Shown here one piece after another: positions 1 to 6,441 of a stretch of 8,452 nt of DNA. Origin of the DNA: CAMEGH01 sp964513905 (GTDB taxonomy: Bacteria > Patescibacteriota > Saccharimonadia > Saccharimonadales > Saccharimonadaceae); NCBI GenBank assembly GCA_964513905.1, contig CAZENS010000023.1:1-8452 (forward strand), written 5' to 3'. The notes below the pieces were generated by a model. The model made no database searches. It worked only from the letters and a program-made list of their open reading frames with translations, and was not told the DNA's origin. The number at the start of each line of letters is the position of its first letter. Position 1 is the first letter of the stretch. The translations under genes were made by a program, and so were the position numbers.

Positions 1-24
1 CTATTTTTTATAAAGGGCGACTGC

Positions 25-54
25 TTGCTTAATGTGCGCTGATTCGGTTATGCT
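25..54 (+). promoter_or_regulatory. Putative promoter of the Mur ligase gene
   Basis: A TTGCTT element at 25-30 is followed after 18 bp by TATGCT at 49-54. Initiation would be expected near 61-63, at or just before the ATG at 63, so the mRNA would have almost no leader. The AAGGAG at 57-62 touches the ATG and is too close to act as a normal Shine-Dalgarno site. The match to consensus is only moderate. The overlapping TATAAG at 54-59 is an alternative -10, but it would start the RNA inside the gene. Confidence 0.4.
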
Positions 55-62
55 ATAAGGAG

Positions 63-1343
63 ATGTTCAAAAATTATATACAAAAAAAGATAGAGCGCTT
101 TACGCAACAATATCTTGAATCGCATCCAGACATAAAACTGGTTTGTGTTGCCGGCAGTGTGGGAAAGACCAGTACGAAACTTGCTATCGCAACAATCCTT
201 AGCCAGCAGTACCGTGTACGTATGCACGAGGGTAATCACAACACAGAGTTGAGTGCACCATTGGCGATTATGAATATTCCGTACCCGAAGGATGTGCATA
301 GTATTTTTGAATGGCTAAAGGTGTTTAAGCTAGCAAAAAAACGAATTAAAGAACCGGCGGGCGTCGATATTATTATTCAAGAACTCGGTGCAGATAAGCC
401 TGGCGACATACAAAGTTTCGGGAAGTATCTTAATCCAGACATAGCGGTTATTACTGCTGTAACACCAGAGCATATGGAGAATTTTGGAACTATTGATGCA
501 GTTGCCACAGAGGAACTCAGCCTTGCTAATTTTAGCAAGATGGCGATTATTAATCGTGATGATATTGATGATAAGTTCGCTCAGTATTTAACGAATACAA
601 ATATTTCAACATATGGAACAAGTGGTATGTCTGAGTATTCGTATCAGCGAGAAGACTTTTCGATTGAAGATGGCCATAAAGGATATTTTACTGGTCCGGA
701 GTTTAGCAGCCCTTTGCCCGCAAAAGTAAAGGTTGTTGGAGAGCACAATCTTCGTCCGATTATTGGTGCTGTGGTGGTGGCTGTGCGACTTGGAATTCCA
801 CCTCAGACAATAGTTGCTGGAATAGAGATGATTCGTCCTGCCGCAGGAAGAATGAATGTACTGCCAGGAATGAAAAGTTCGTTGATTGTTGATGATACTT
901 ACAATTCAAGCCCTGCAGCGGCTGCTGCTGCGATACAGACGGTAGCAAACCTATCGGCGCCACAAAAGATAGCTATACTCGGTAGCATGAACGAGCTTGG
1001 CCCGTCTTCAGCGGCCGAACACGAGAAGATTGGACGAATGTGTCGTCCAGAGATTTTTGACTGGGTCGTAACCGTAGGAGATGAGGCGGCTAAGTATCTT
1101 GCGCCCATGGCTCAGCAAAATGGTTGTCTTGTGCGTAGTTTTTCAGATGCAATTAGCGCGGGCTCCTTTGTTCACAGCAAGCTAGAGCAAGGCGCGATAG
1201 TTCTTGCTAAAGGATCAGAAGGTGGAATTTTCGTAGAAGAGAGTGTGAAGATATTGCTTCGATCGGTTGACGACACGAAAAAGCTTGTGCGCCAAGAGCC
1301 TGCATGGCTCGAGGCAAAGACAAAGTACTTCTCTAAGTTCTAA
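63..1343 (+). CDS. MurF-like Mur ligase family protein lacking the N-terminal domain
   Basis: This is an ATP-dependent ligase of the Mur family, whose members join an amino acid or dipeptide to a UDP-linked or related carboxylate, usually in cytoplasmic peptidoglycan precursor synthesis. Visible motifs are the P-loop G31-S-V-G-K-T-S37, a GNHNTE segment near residue 57, ELGADKPGDI near 107, TPEHMENFG, NRDD, VVGEHN, AGR at 261-263, DDTYNSSP at 277-284, LGSMNELG and LAKGSEGG around 381-388. Their order matches MurF central and C-terminal domains. The P-loop lies only about 30 residues from the start, whereas E. coli MurF has about 100 residues before it, so the UDP-sugar-binding domain is absent. 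The start is supported by a promoter-like element just upstream and by the basic N-terminus (MFKNYIQKKIERF). The lysine expected to be carbamylated is not evident in VATEELSLANF. The substrate is unknown; it may be a diverged MurF or a paralogue acting on another polymer. Confidence 0.85.
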   Translation: MFKNYIQKKIERFTQQYLESHPDIKLVCVAGSVGKTSTKLAIATILSQQYRVRMHEGNHNTELSAPLAIMNIPYPKDVHSIFEWLKVFKLAKKRIKEPAGVDIIIQELGADKPGDIQSFGKYLNPDIAVITAVTPEHMENFGTIDAVATEELSLANFSKMAIINRDDIDDKFAQYLTNTNISTYGTSGMSEYSYQREDFSIEDGHKGYFTGPEFSSPLPAKVKVVGEHNLRPIIGAVVVAVRLGIPPQTIVAGIEMIRPAAGRMNVLPGMKSSLIVDDTYNSSPAAAAAAIQTVANLSAPQKIAILGSMNELGPSSAAEHEKIGRMCRPEIFDWVVTVGDEAAKYLAPMAQQNGCLVRSFSDAISAGSFVHSKLEQGAIVLAKGSEGGIFVEESVKILLRSVDDTKKLVRQEPAWLEAKTKYFSKF

Positions 1344-1381
1344 AGTTTAACTGATATTTACCTAGTGTCGAAAGTGATTCG

Positions 1382-1410
1382 TTGCCTGTCGGTAGGGGGT
1401 GCACTATACT
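1382..1410 (+). promoter_or_regulatory. Promoter of the 1443-2549 membrane-protein gene
   Basis: TTGCCT at 1382-1387 and TATACT at 1405-1410 are separated by exactly 17 bp, a good sigma-70-type arrangement. Initiation would fall near 1417, giving a leader of about 25 nt. AGGAT at 1432-1436, 6 nt before the ATG at 1443, can serve as a modest ribosome binding site. Confidence 0.6.
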
Positions 1411-1442
1411 CTAAGCATAAGTATTAAAAATAGGATCATACC

Positions 1443-2549
1443 ATGCAAGATGAATCAGTAAAAGGACCAGATTTTAAAGAGTCTGGCTCTTCAAAAAATA
1501 AAAAATCTTTAAACAAGAAAGTAATATTGAGTATTGTTGGTGTACTTCTTTTGATTGCTGGTGCGGTTTGTGCCTATTTCTTCTGGTACCAGCACCCACA
1601 GAAGGTTATTACAGATGCGGCTTCTAATATGCTAGCGGCAAACCAGTCGACTATATCTGGGTATATGAATGTTAACAGTGCAGGAGATGGCGTAAAGCAG
1701 AGTAGTAAGATTGACTTTACGTTGGCAAATGTCGGCAATGCGGGCAAGGGCGAGGTGGACGTGAATCTATCGGCAGGCGATCATAAGATTAAAGCAAAAG
1801 CTGAAGCTATTTTTGCCGAAAATAAAAATATATATATTAAGGTAACAAGCTTGCAAAATGTAGTCGATGCTTATATTGATGTATTTTTATCGTCGGTAGA
1901 GTCGATATATCCTGCTGAGCAACGAGCCGAAAGTGTGGCTGCAATGAAGAATGATATTCAGGCCCGGTTTAATCCATTAATAGACAAAATCGACGACAAG
2001 TGGATTTTGGTTACGCCGGACGATTTTAAATCTACCGATAAAGATGCTAATAAGTTGCAAACGTGTATGAATGAACTAAGCACAATGTTAAATGAAGATA
2101 AAACGGCTACGAGTGAAATCCGATCGGCGTATAGTAAAAACCAGTTTATTAAGATAGACAAAGAACTTGGCAGCAAGGACGGGGCTTTGGGGTATGAAGT
2201 GTCTGTTGACGAGACAAAGTTGAAGGCTTTTAAGGACGCTACGGAAGGTTCAAAGCTTGTTAAGAAAATTAAATCCTGCGTGGGTGATAATAAAAAGAGC
2301 CAATCAGTGGAAGTAAAAAATGAAAACAAGTCATCTGTAGACAAAATCGAAGTCTGGGTTGATCGCTGGTCTCATAATCTAAGAAATGTATCGGTGAATG
2401 GCAGGCAGGACGATGCTGATATGAAAACAGACATTAAGTTTGATTTTACGAGCCCGGTAAAGATTGATGTTCCGAAAGAGACAATTCCGGTAAAAGAAGT
2501 TATGAAAGAGATTCGATCGATTTTTGTGACATCGGACTCCGCACTTTAG
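1443..2549 (+). CDS. Single-pass membrane protein with a large extracytoplasmic domain, unknown function
   Basis: I do not recognise a named family. The 368-residue protein has a polar, lysine-rich N-terminus (1-26), one clear membrane segment at about 27-49 (VILSIVGVLLLIAGAVCAYF then W-Y), and about 320 residues that should lie outside the membrane. There is no lipobox, since the only cysteine near the N-terminus (C43) sits inside the helix. The outer part is rich in alternating polar and hydrophobic stretches, such as the segment around KGEVDVNLSAG and the DKWILVTPDD motif. This recalls LolA/LppX-like beta-sheet domains of surface lipoproteins, but that is only an impression. Two outer cysteines, C208 and C279, could form a disulfide. 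The gene has its own promoter and is followed by hairpins, so it is probably monocistronic. A role in envelope or surface biology is inferred from topology alone. Confidence 0.8.
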   Translation: MQDESVKGPDFKESGSSKNKKSLNKKVILSIVGVLLLIAGAVCAYFFWYQHPQKVITDAASNMLAANQSTISGYMNVNSAGDGVKQSSKIDFTLANVGNAGKGEVDVNLSAGDHKIKAKAEAIFAENKNIYIKVTSLQNVVDAYIDVFLSSVESIYPAEQRAESVAAMKNDIQARFNPLIDKIDDKWILVTPDDFKSTDKDANKLQTCMNELSTMLNEDKTATSEIRSAYSKNQFIKIDKELGSKDGALGYEVSVDETKLKAFKDATEGSKLVKKIKSCVGDNKKSQSVEVKNENKSSVDKIEVWVDRWSHNLRNVSVNGRQDDADMKTDIKFDFTSPVKIDVPKETIPVKEVMKEIRSIFVTSDSAL

Positions 2550-2564
2550 TAAGGCAACGCCTTA
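2550..2564 (+). other. Short hairpin just after the membrane-protein stop codon
   Basis: TAAGGC at 2550-2555 pairs perfectly with GCCTTA at 2559-2564 around a 3-nt loop, beginning one base after the TAG at 2547-2549. There is no T-run after it. It may protect the 3' end of the mRNA or act together with the next hairpin. Confidence 0.45.
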
Positions 2565-2568
2565 TAAC

Positions 2569-2588
2569 GCCCCGTTCTGATACGGGGC
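2569..2588 (+). terminator. GC-rich hairpin before leuS, possible terminator without a T-tract
   Basis: GCCCCGT at 2569-2575 pairs perfectly with ACGGGGC at 2582-2588 around a 6-nt loop. Its place between a stop codon and the next promoter suits a terminator, but the following bases (ACCCTAGTTGG) contain no uridine run. It also occupies the place where a leuS -35 box would be. Confidence 0.45.
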
Positions 2589-2601
2589 ACCCTAGTTGGT
2601 G

Positions 2602-2607
2602 TATAAT
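2602..2607 (+). promoter_or_regulatory. Perfect TATAAT -10 box of leuS, leaderless start
   Basis: TATAAT at 2602-2607 ends 8 bp before the leuS ATG at 2616, so RNA synthesis should begin at about 2613-2616. No Shine-Dalgarno sequence lies between. No acceptable -35 box is found 16-18 bp upstream, where the hairpin at 2569-2588 sits. This points to an mRNA that is leaderless or has a 2-3 nt leader. Confidence 0.6.
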
Positions 2608-2615
2608 AGGCTAAT

Positions 2616-5102
2616 ATGAAGCGCTATAATCCATCCGAAGTAGAACCAAAATGGCAAGACATATGGGCTGCCGACAATCGCTATGTAGCAAAAAACGATA
2701 CAACACTACCTAAATTTTATATTTCAGGAATGTTTCCGTATCCTAGTGGTGCTGGAATGCATGCGGGTCACGCGTTTGAGCATGCAATTGTTGATGTTAT
2801 TGCACGATTTCAGCGAGCCCACGGACGTAATGTATTGAACCCCATGGGATGGGATGCGTTTGGGCTACCTGCTGAAAATTATGCAATTAAAACGGGTACA
2901 GCCCCAGCGGATGTTACAAAACAGAACATTGCGAACTTTACAAAACAGATCAAACGAATGGGTGTTAGCATTGACTGGAGTCGTGAAATTAATACAACCG
3001 ATCCGTCGTATTATAGGTGGACACAGTGGATATTTACAAAACTGTTCGAAAAAGGCCTTGCTTACCAAAAAGAGGCAAATCAGTGGTGGTGTCCAGTTGA
3101 TAAAACAGTGCTTGCAAATGAACAGGTAGAGGGTGGCAAGTGCTGGCGCTGCGAGTCTATTGTAGAAAAGCGATCTATGAAGCAATGGTTCTTTAAGATC
3201 ACTGATTATGCAGATGCTTTATTGGATGAGATTCCTGACCTAAACTGGCCAGAGAAGATAAAATCTGCTCAAACAAACTGGATCGGTCGAAGCGAAGGTG
3301 CAGAGATAACATTCCAAATTGCTAATTCTGAGGAAAAAATTTCGGTATTCTCAACGCGACCAGATACACTTTTCGGTGCAACATTTATGGTTGTGGCTCC
3401 CGAGCATGAGCTAATAGAAAAGCTTGCTGCGGGCGATGCAAAAGAAAAAGTAGAGCAGTACGTATCACAGGCGTTGAAAAAGTCCGAGATAGATAGAATG
3501 AGCGATACTAAAGGTAAAACCGGTGTGTTTACTGGATCGTATGCAATTAATCCCGCAACAGGAGAGAAGATGCCGATTTGGGTGGCGGACTACGTGCTTG
3601 GTGGATACGGAACTGGTGCTGTTATGGCGGTTCCAGCTCATGATGAGCGAGATTTAGAGTTTGCCGAAACCTTTGATTTGCCAGTTGTGCAGGTGATAGA
3701 GCGACCAGATAGCAGTAGTGATGAGCTGCCGTATTCAGGAGAGGGTGAGCTGATTAATTCTGGCGCCTATAGCGGAATGCAGTCTAGTGAGGCGCGAGAG
3801 GAAATTATTGCCTGGCTGATACAACAAGGTATTGGAGAAGGTAAAGTTACTTACAAGATGCGCGACTGGCTTGTAAGTCGACAGCGATATTGGGGTGCGC
3901 CCATCCCAATTGTTCATACGCAAGATCACGGCGCCATTGCGGTGGCTGAAAGCTGTTTGCCGGTGGAGCTTCCGCATGTTGAAGAATATGCGCCGACCGG
4001 CGAGGGTTCTGTTCTGCAGAATGTTCAGGAGTGGGTCAATGTTTGGGTGAATGTAGAAACTGGCGAAACAAAAGATTCATCGACTCCAAAGCCAGACGGA
4101 GAAATGTGGGTAGCTGGCAAGCGTGAAACCGACACAATGGATGGATACGCCTGCAGTAGTTGGTACCTATTAAGATATACGGATCCATCTAACGAGAACG
4201 CCGCTTGGGCACCTGAGAACGTAAACTATTGGGCGCCACTGGATATGTATGTGGGCGGTGATCATGCGGTGGCACATTTGCTATATGTACGATTTTGGAC
4301 ACATGTATTTTATGATTTAGGATTAACTAGTTTTAAAGAGCCGGTTAATCGACTCGTGTATCATGGCTATATTAATGCTGAAGACGGCACGAAGATGAGT
4401 AAAAGCAAAGGTAATGTCGTCGATCCATTAGAGGTGATTAATCAGGGGTATGGTGCAGATGCCCTACGAACATTCGAGCTATTCTTGGGTCCGATTAATG
4501 AAAACTCAAACTGGAGTGAGCGGGGGATTGCTGGTGTATACAGGTTTCTAAATCGCGCCTGGACAATTACGCAAGAGTTTATCGATTCTACAGATAACGA
4601 GGAGATTGACGGTAAAAATGCATCACAACTTGTTGCATTGCGTCATTCGGTTGCTAAAAAAGTAACAAATGACGTTCGGAGGCTAAACTTTAACACGGCA
4701 ATTGCAGCTTTAATGGAGTATGTGAACGAACTGTATAAATTGAAAGTAGATGGGTTTTCGCAGGAGTGGCAAGAGCCAATTCAGGTACTTGTGCAGCTAC
4801 TGGCGCCCTTCGCGCCGCACATGTCTGCCGAGCTATGGCAACAATTGGGCAATGGTACGATGCTAGATACGGTTGATTGGCCGGGCTGGGATGATACAAA
4901 GCTTACGACAGACGAGGTGGTAGTGGTTATACAGGTAAATGGAAAGCTCCGAGGCAAGATATCTATGCCTAAAAAAGCCTCCGAGGAAGATGCCGTTGCG
5001 AGCGCGTTGGCTCACGAAAATGTTGCACAGTTTGTAGGCGATAAAAAACCGACCAAGATTATTTATATTCCTGGCCGGCTTATCAATATCGTTGTTGTTT
5101 AG
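2616..5102 (+). CDS. leuS: Leucyl-tRNA synthetase
   Basis: This class I aminoacyl-tRNA synthetase charges tRNA-Leu with leucine in the cytoplasm. The start MKRYNPSEVEPKWQDIW is typical of bacterial LeuRS. The signature MFPYPSGAGMHAGH (residues 39-52) contains the HIGH-type motif H49-A-G-H52. C159, C176 and C179 form a probable zinc-binding insert. The CP1 editing domain is present, with STRPDTLFGAT from residue 246 and GTGAVMAVPAHDERD at 332-346, so proofreading of mischarged tRNA is expected. The second ATP-binding motif K593-M-S-K-S597 is intact, followed by the anticodon-binding helical domain and a C-terminal domain with VIQVNGKLRGK and the IIYIPGRLINIVVV end. At 828 residues it is slightly shorter than the 860 of E. 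coli. It appears to have its own promoter and to be leaderless, and its stop lies 3 bp from that of the opposing gene. Confidence 0.98.
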   Translation: MKRYNPSEVEPKWQDIWAADNRYVAKNDTTLPKFYISGMFPYPSGAGMHAGHAFEHAIVDVIARFQRAHGRNVLNPMGWDAFGLPAENYAIKTGTAPADVTKQNIANFTKQIKRMGVSIDWSREINTTDPSYYRWTQWIFTKLFEKGLAYQKEANQWWCPVDKTVLANEQVEGGKCWRCESIVEKRSMKQWFFKITDYADALLDEIPDLNWPEKIKSAQTNWIGRSEGAEITFQIANSEEKISVFSTRPDTLFGATFMVVAPEHELIEKLAAGDAKEKVEQYVSQALKKSEIDRMSDTKGKTGVFTGSYAINPATGEKMPIWVADYVLGGYGTGAVMAVPAHDERDLEFAETFDLPVVQVIERPDSSSDELPYSGEGELINSGAYSGMQSSEAREEIIAWLIQQGIGEGKVTYKMRDWLVSRQRYWGAPIPIVHTQDHGAIAVAESCLPVELPHVEEYAPTGEGSVLQNVQEWVNVWVNVETGETKDSSTPKPDGEMWVAGKRETDTMDGYACSSWYLLRYTDPSNENAAWAPENVNYWAPLDMYVGGDHAVAHLLYVRFWTHVFYDLGLTSFKEPVNRLVYHGYINAEDGTKMSKSKGNVVDPLEVINQGYGADALRTFELFLGPINENSNWSERGIAGVYRFLNRAWTITQEFIDSTDNEEIDGKNASQLVALRHSVAKKVTNDVRRLNFNTAIAALMEYVNELYKLKVDGFSQEWQEPIQVLVQLLAPFAPHMSAELWQQLGNGTMLDTVDWPGWDDTKLTTDEVVVVIQVNGKLRGKISMPKKASEEDAVASALAHENVAQFVGDKKPTKIIYIPGRLINIVVV

Positions 5103-5105
5103 GGG

Positions 5106-5666
5106 CTACTTTAGTATTACGGGCGCATCGTCATCTGTGGCTTCTGAGCTTGGCGAGGTTTCCTCAACTGAGGCACGTTGCCGGTTTATCCAAGCAATAC
5201 CGTCACTATCTTTTGATAGGTCATCTGCAATGCTTGGTATTGCTTCAGATAGGTCATCGATCGATACGCCATACCAGTCGCCGTCTCCCTGGCTTGTTAC
5301 TCGATAGACATCTGAGCCTGGGGTGAATCTAAGTTCGGCATCTGATCCGGATAGGTCGCCGAAGTCAAGAGTTGTGAGTGTATTCGAGAAATCAAACCCC
5401 GAGACAACAGGCTCCTTCCGTATCTTCGCGTGATCTTGTATAGAAATGGATTCTGCTGAAATCTTATTTCCGCCGTAGTCTTGTTGGTAGTTGTTATCTT
5501 GAAACGCGTCTATTCCTTCTTTTGCGACTAATACTGCTAACGCTGCAATACCAACTTTTTTAGCTATTGAAAGGTGGTTTTTATTTTCTGATCTACGCTC
5601 ATGATTTGCATGTGTAGTGTTTGACTCGTAGCGTTGATTAGTTCGTGGATACTGGTTCTTACTCAT
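5106..5666 (-). CDS. Membrane-anchored protein with an SH3-like domain, unknown function
   Basis: This 186-residue protein belongs to no family I can name. Residues 1-37 are hydrophilic and rich in Asn, Arg and His. Residues 38-48 (VGIAALAVLVA) are hydrophobic but short for a membrane span. The rest is acidic and probably extracytoplasmic. The segment HAKIRKEPVVS (79-89), then VYRVTSQGDGDWYGVS (120-135), then GIAWINRQ (156-163) follows the order of a bacterial SH3 (SH3b) domain, a fold often used for binding cell-wall peptides; assignment is by eye. About 20 residues with repeated DDLS motifs are inserted before the last strand. The start at 5666 (MSKNQYPRTNQ) is chosen because a longer reading frame would begin with a TTG that is itself part of the -35 box. 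The gene faces leuS and is transcribed away from rpmF. Confidence 0.75.
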   Translation of the reverse strand: MSKNQYPRTNQRYESNTTHANHERRSENKNHLSIAKKVGIAALAVLVAKEGIDAFQDNNYQQDYGGNKISAESISIQDHAKIRKEPVVSGFDFSNTLTTLDFGDLSGSDAELRFTPGSDVYRVTSQGDGDWYGVSIDDLSEAIPSIADDLSKDSDGIAWINRQRASVEETSPSSEATDDDAPVILK

Positions 5667-5673
5667 GCTTTTA

Positions 5674-5702
5674 ATATTAACATAAACATTATATAATGTC
5701 AA
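5674..5702 (-). promoter_or_regulatory. Consensus promoter of the SH3-like gene, leaderless start
   Basis: Read on the minus strand, a perfect TTGACA (5702-5697) is followed after 17 bp by TAATAT (5679-5674), with TGT just before it acting as an extended -10. The ATG at 5666 starts 7 bp after the -10, where transcription should begin, and there is no ribosome binding site. The mRNA should therefore be leaderless. Confidence 0.7.
5687..5698. promoter_or_regulatory. 12-bp perfect palindrome in the divergent promoter region
   Basis: CATTATATAATG is its own reverse complement. It lies in the spacer of the minus-strand promoter and overlaps the end of its -35 box. It could be an operator for a dimeric regulator, but an AT-rich palindrome of this size can arise by chance. 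Confidence 0.3.
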
Positions 5703-5709
5703 TGCTTTC

Positions 5710-5738
5710 TTGAAACTTTTTTTAGAATCGTGTATAGT
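5710..5738 (+). promoter_or_regulatory. Strong promoter of the rpmF-nusB-nudix-rnc cluster
   Basis: TTGAAA at 5710-5715 and TATAGT at 5733-5738 are separated by 17 bp. Initiation is expected near 5745, giving a leader of about 36 nt that contains the strong Shine-Dalgarno TAAGGAG at 5764-5770, 10 nt before the rpmF ATG. Confidence 0.75.
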
Positions 5739-5780
5739 ACTTAGTGAATTGTTTAAATAAACGTAAGGAGTTTTCTACTC

Positions 5781-5933
5781 ATGGCACAGCCAAAAAAGCA
5801 AACAAGTCCGCGTAAAACCGGTCTGCGCCGTAGCCACCTCATGCTAAAACTAGCACGACGTGTAAATGCTACATCACCAGTAAAAGTTCACACTACAAAG
5901 CGTGAAACTGGTAAGAAAAAAGTTGCTGCGTAA
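5781..5933 (+). CDS. rpmF: 50S ribosomal protein bL32, cysteine-free short form
   Basis: This 50-residue basic protein is a component of the large ribosomal subunit. The N-terminus MAQPKKQTSPRKTGLRRSHL matches the bL32 pattern MA-x-PK-x-x-TS...RR-x-H. The C-terminal half (VNATSPVKVHTTKRETGKKK) has no cysteine, so the CxxC pairs that bind zinc in many bL32 proteins are missing. This is a known type of zinc-independent ribosomal protein variant, and the protein is shorter than the usual 57-60 residues. The start is fixed by the TAAGGAG site at 5764-5770. It is first in a cluster with nusB, a NUDIX gene and rnc. An rpmF-rnc neighbourhood is also known from other bacteria such as actinobacteria, which supports the call. 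Confidence 0.85.
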   Translation: MAQPKKQTSPRKTGLRRSHLMLKLARRVNATSPVKVHTTKRETGKKKVAA

Positions 5934-5944
5934 TAATTACGCAG
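5926..5944 (+). other. Perfect inverted repeat spanning the rpmF stop codon
   Basis: CTGCGTAAT at 5926-5934 is the exact reverse complement of ATTACGCAG at 5936-5944. In RNA this gives a hairpin of 7-8 bp with a small AU loop that buries the rpmF TAA at 5931-5933. It has no T-run (GCTTTAGATAAAC follows), so it is more likely a processing, stability or partial attenuation element than a full terminator. Confidence 0.5.
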
Positions 5945-5982
5945 GCTTTAGATAAACATAATAGCAAGAAAGAACCAACGAT

Positions 5983-6441
5983 ATGGCCTCAAATCGCCAC
6001 CTAGGTAGGATCGTCGCACTTCAAACTTTGTATGAATATGAATTTCGTCACTCAGACGAGGTTTCTGTTGATGTGCCGGCGGTAATAACACGCAATCTAG
6101 AGCGCTACAAAGATGAGATTGGTGATACGAAATTTGTCCATAGTCTTGTTGACGGAGTTTTAGGTAGAACTGCCGAGCTAGACGCAACGCTACAACCGCT
6201 TGCGCCCGATTGGCCACTAGCTCAGGTTGCTCGAATCGATCGGAATATTCTACGAATAGGGCTTTATGAGTTGCTGCACTGCCAGGATACAGTTCCGGCG
6301 CGTGTTGCAATTAATGAAGCTGTTGAGCTCGCAAAATCGTTTGGTTCTGATAATTCAAGCAAGTTCATAAATGGAGTGTTAGGCACTGCATATCGAACGC
6401 TTGTTGAGGATCAAAACGATGACAAGCACGCCGAAGTTTGA
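5983..6441 (+). CDS. nusB: Transcription antitermination protein NusB
   Basis: NusB binds boxA RNA with NusE (uS10) and supports antitermination and correct folding during rRNA transcription. The 152-residue length is normal for the family. The N-terminus RHLGRIVALQTLYEYEF (5-21) matches the family R-x-x-A-LQ-x-LY helix. The C-terminal hallmark regions are present: WPLAQVARIDRNILRIGLYE at 77-96, with R84-IDRNILR-91, and then PARVAINEAVELAKSFGSDN followed by SSKFINGVLG (105-134). The ATG at 5983 fits the family start; the upstream purine-rich AAGAAAGAA is only a weak ribosome binding site. The gene follows rpmF by 49 bp with no new promoter evident and ends in tandem stops TGA-TAA. Its last 23 bases overlap the next gene, which suggests translational coupling. 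Confidence 0.95.
   Translation: MASNRHLGRIVALQTLYEYEFRHSDEVSVDVPAVITRNLERYKDEIGDTKFVHSLVDGVLGRTAELDATLQPLAPDWPLAQVARIDRNILRIGLYELLHCQDTVPARVAINEAVELAKSFGSDNSSKFINGVLGTAYRTLVEDQNDDKHAEV

Noticed and set aside
1344..1381. Search for a terminator after the Mur ligase gene
   Set aside because: No stable inverted repeat followed by a T-run was found there.
1958..2344. Open frame on the minus strand inside the membrane-protein gene
   Set aside because: It lies wholly within a well-supported plus-strand gene, has a low-complexity leucine/serine-rich composition typical of antisense frames, and has no recognisable domain or ribosome site.
5092..5307. Plus-strand frame across the leuS end and the opposing gene
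   Set aside because: It overlaps both genes, starts inside leuS and resembles no family.
5667..5702. Longer minus-strand frame starting at 5702 for the SH3-like protein
   Set aside because: The start would be the TTG of the TTGACA -35 box, upstream of the transcription start, so the extra 12 residues cannot be translated from this promoter.
5751..5762. GTTTA-AA-TAAAC inverted repeat in the rpmF leader
   Set aside because: The arms are only 5 AT-rich pairs with a 2-base loop, too weak to support a riboswitch or autoregulatory structure.
6401..6418. TTG start at 6401 for the NUDIX gene
   Set aside because: The GAGGA ribosome site at 6406-6410 would lie inside that frame; the ATG at 6419 is correctly spaced from it.
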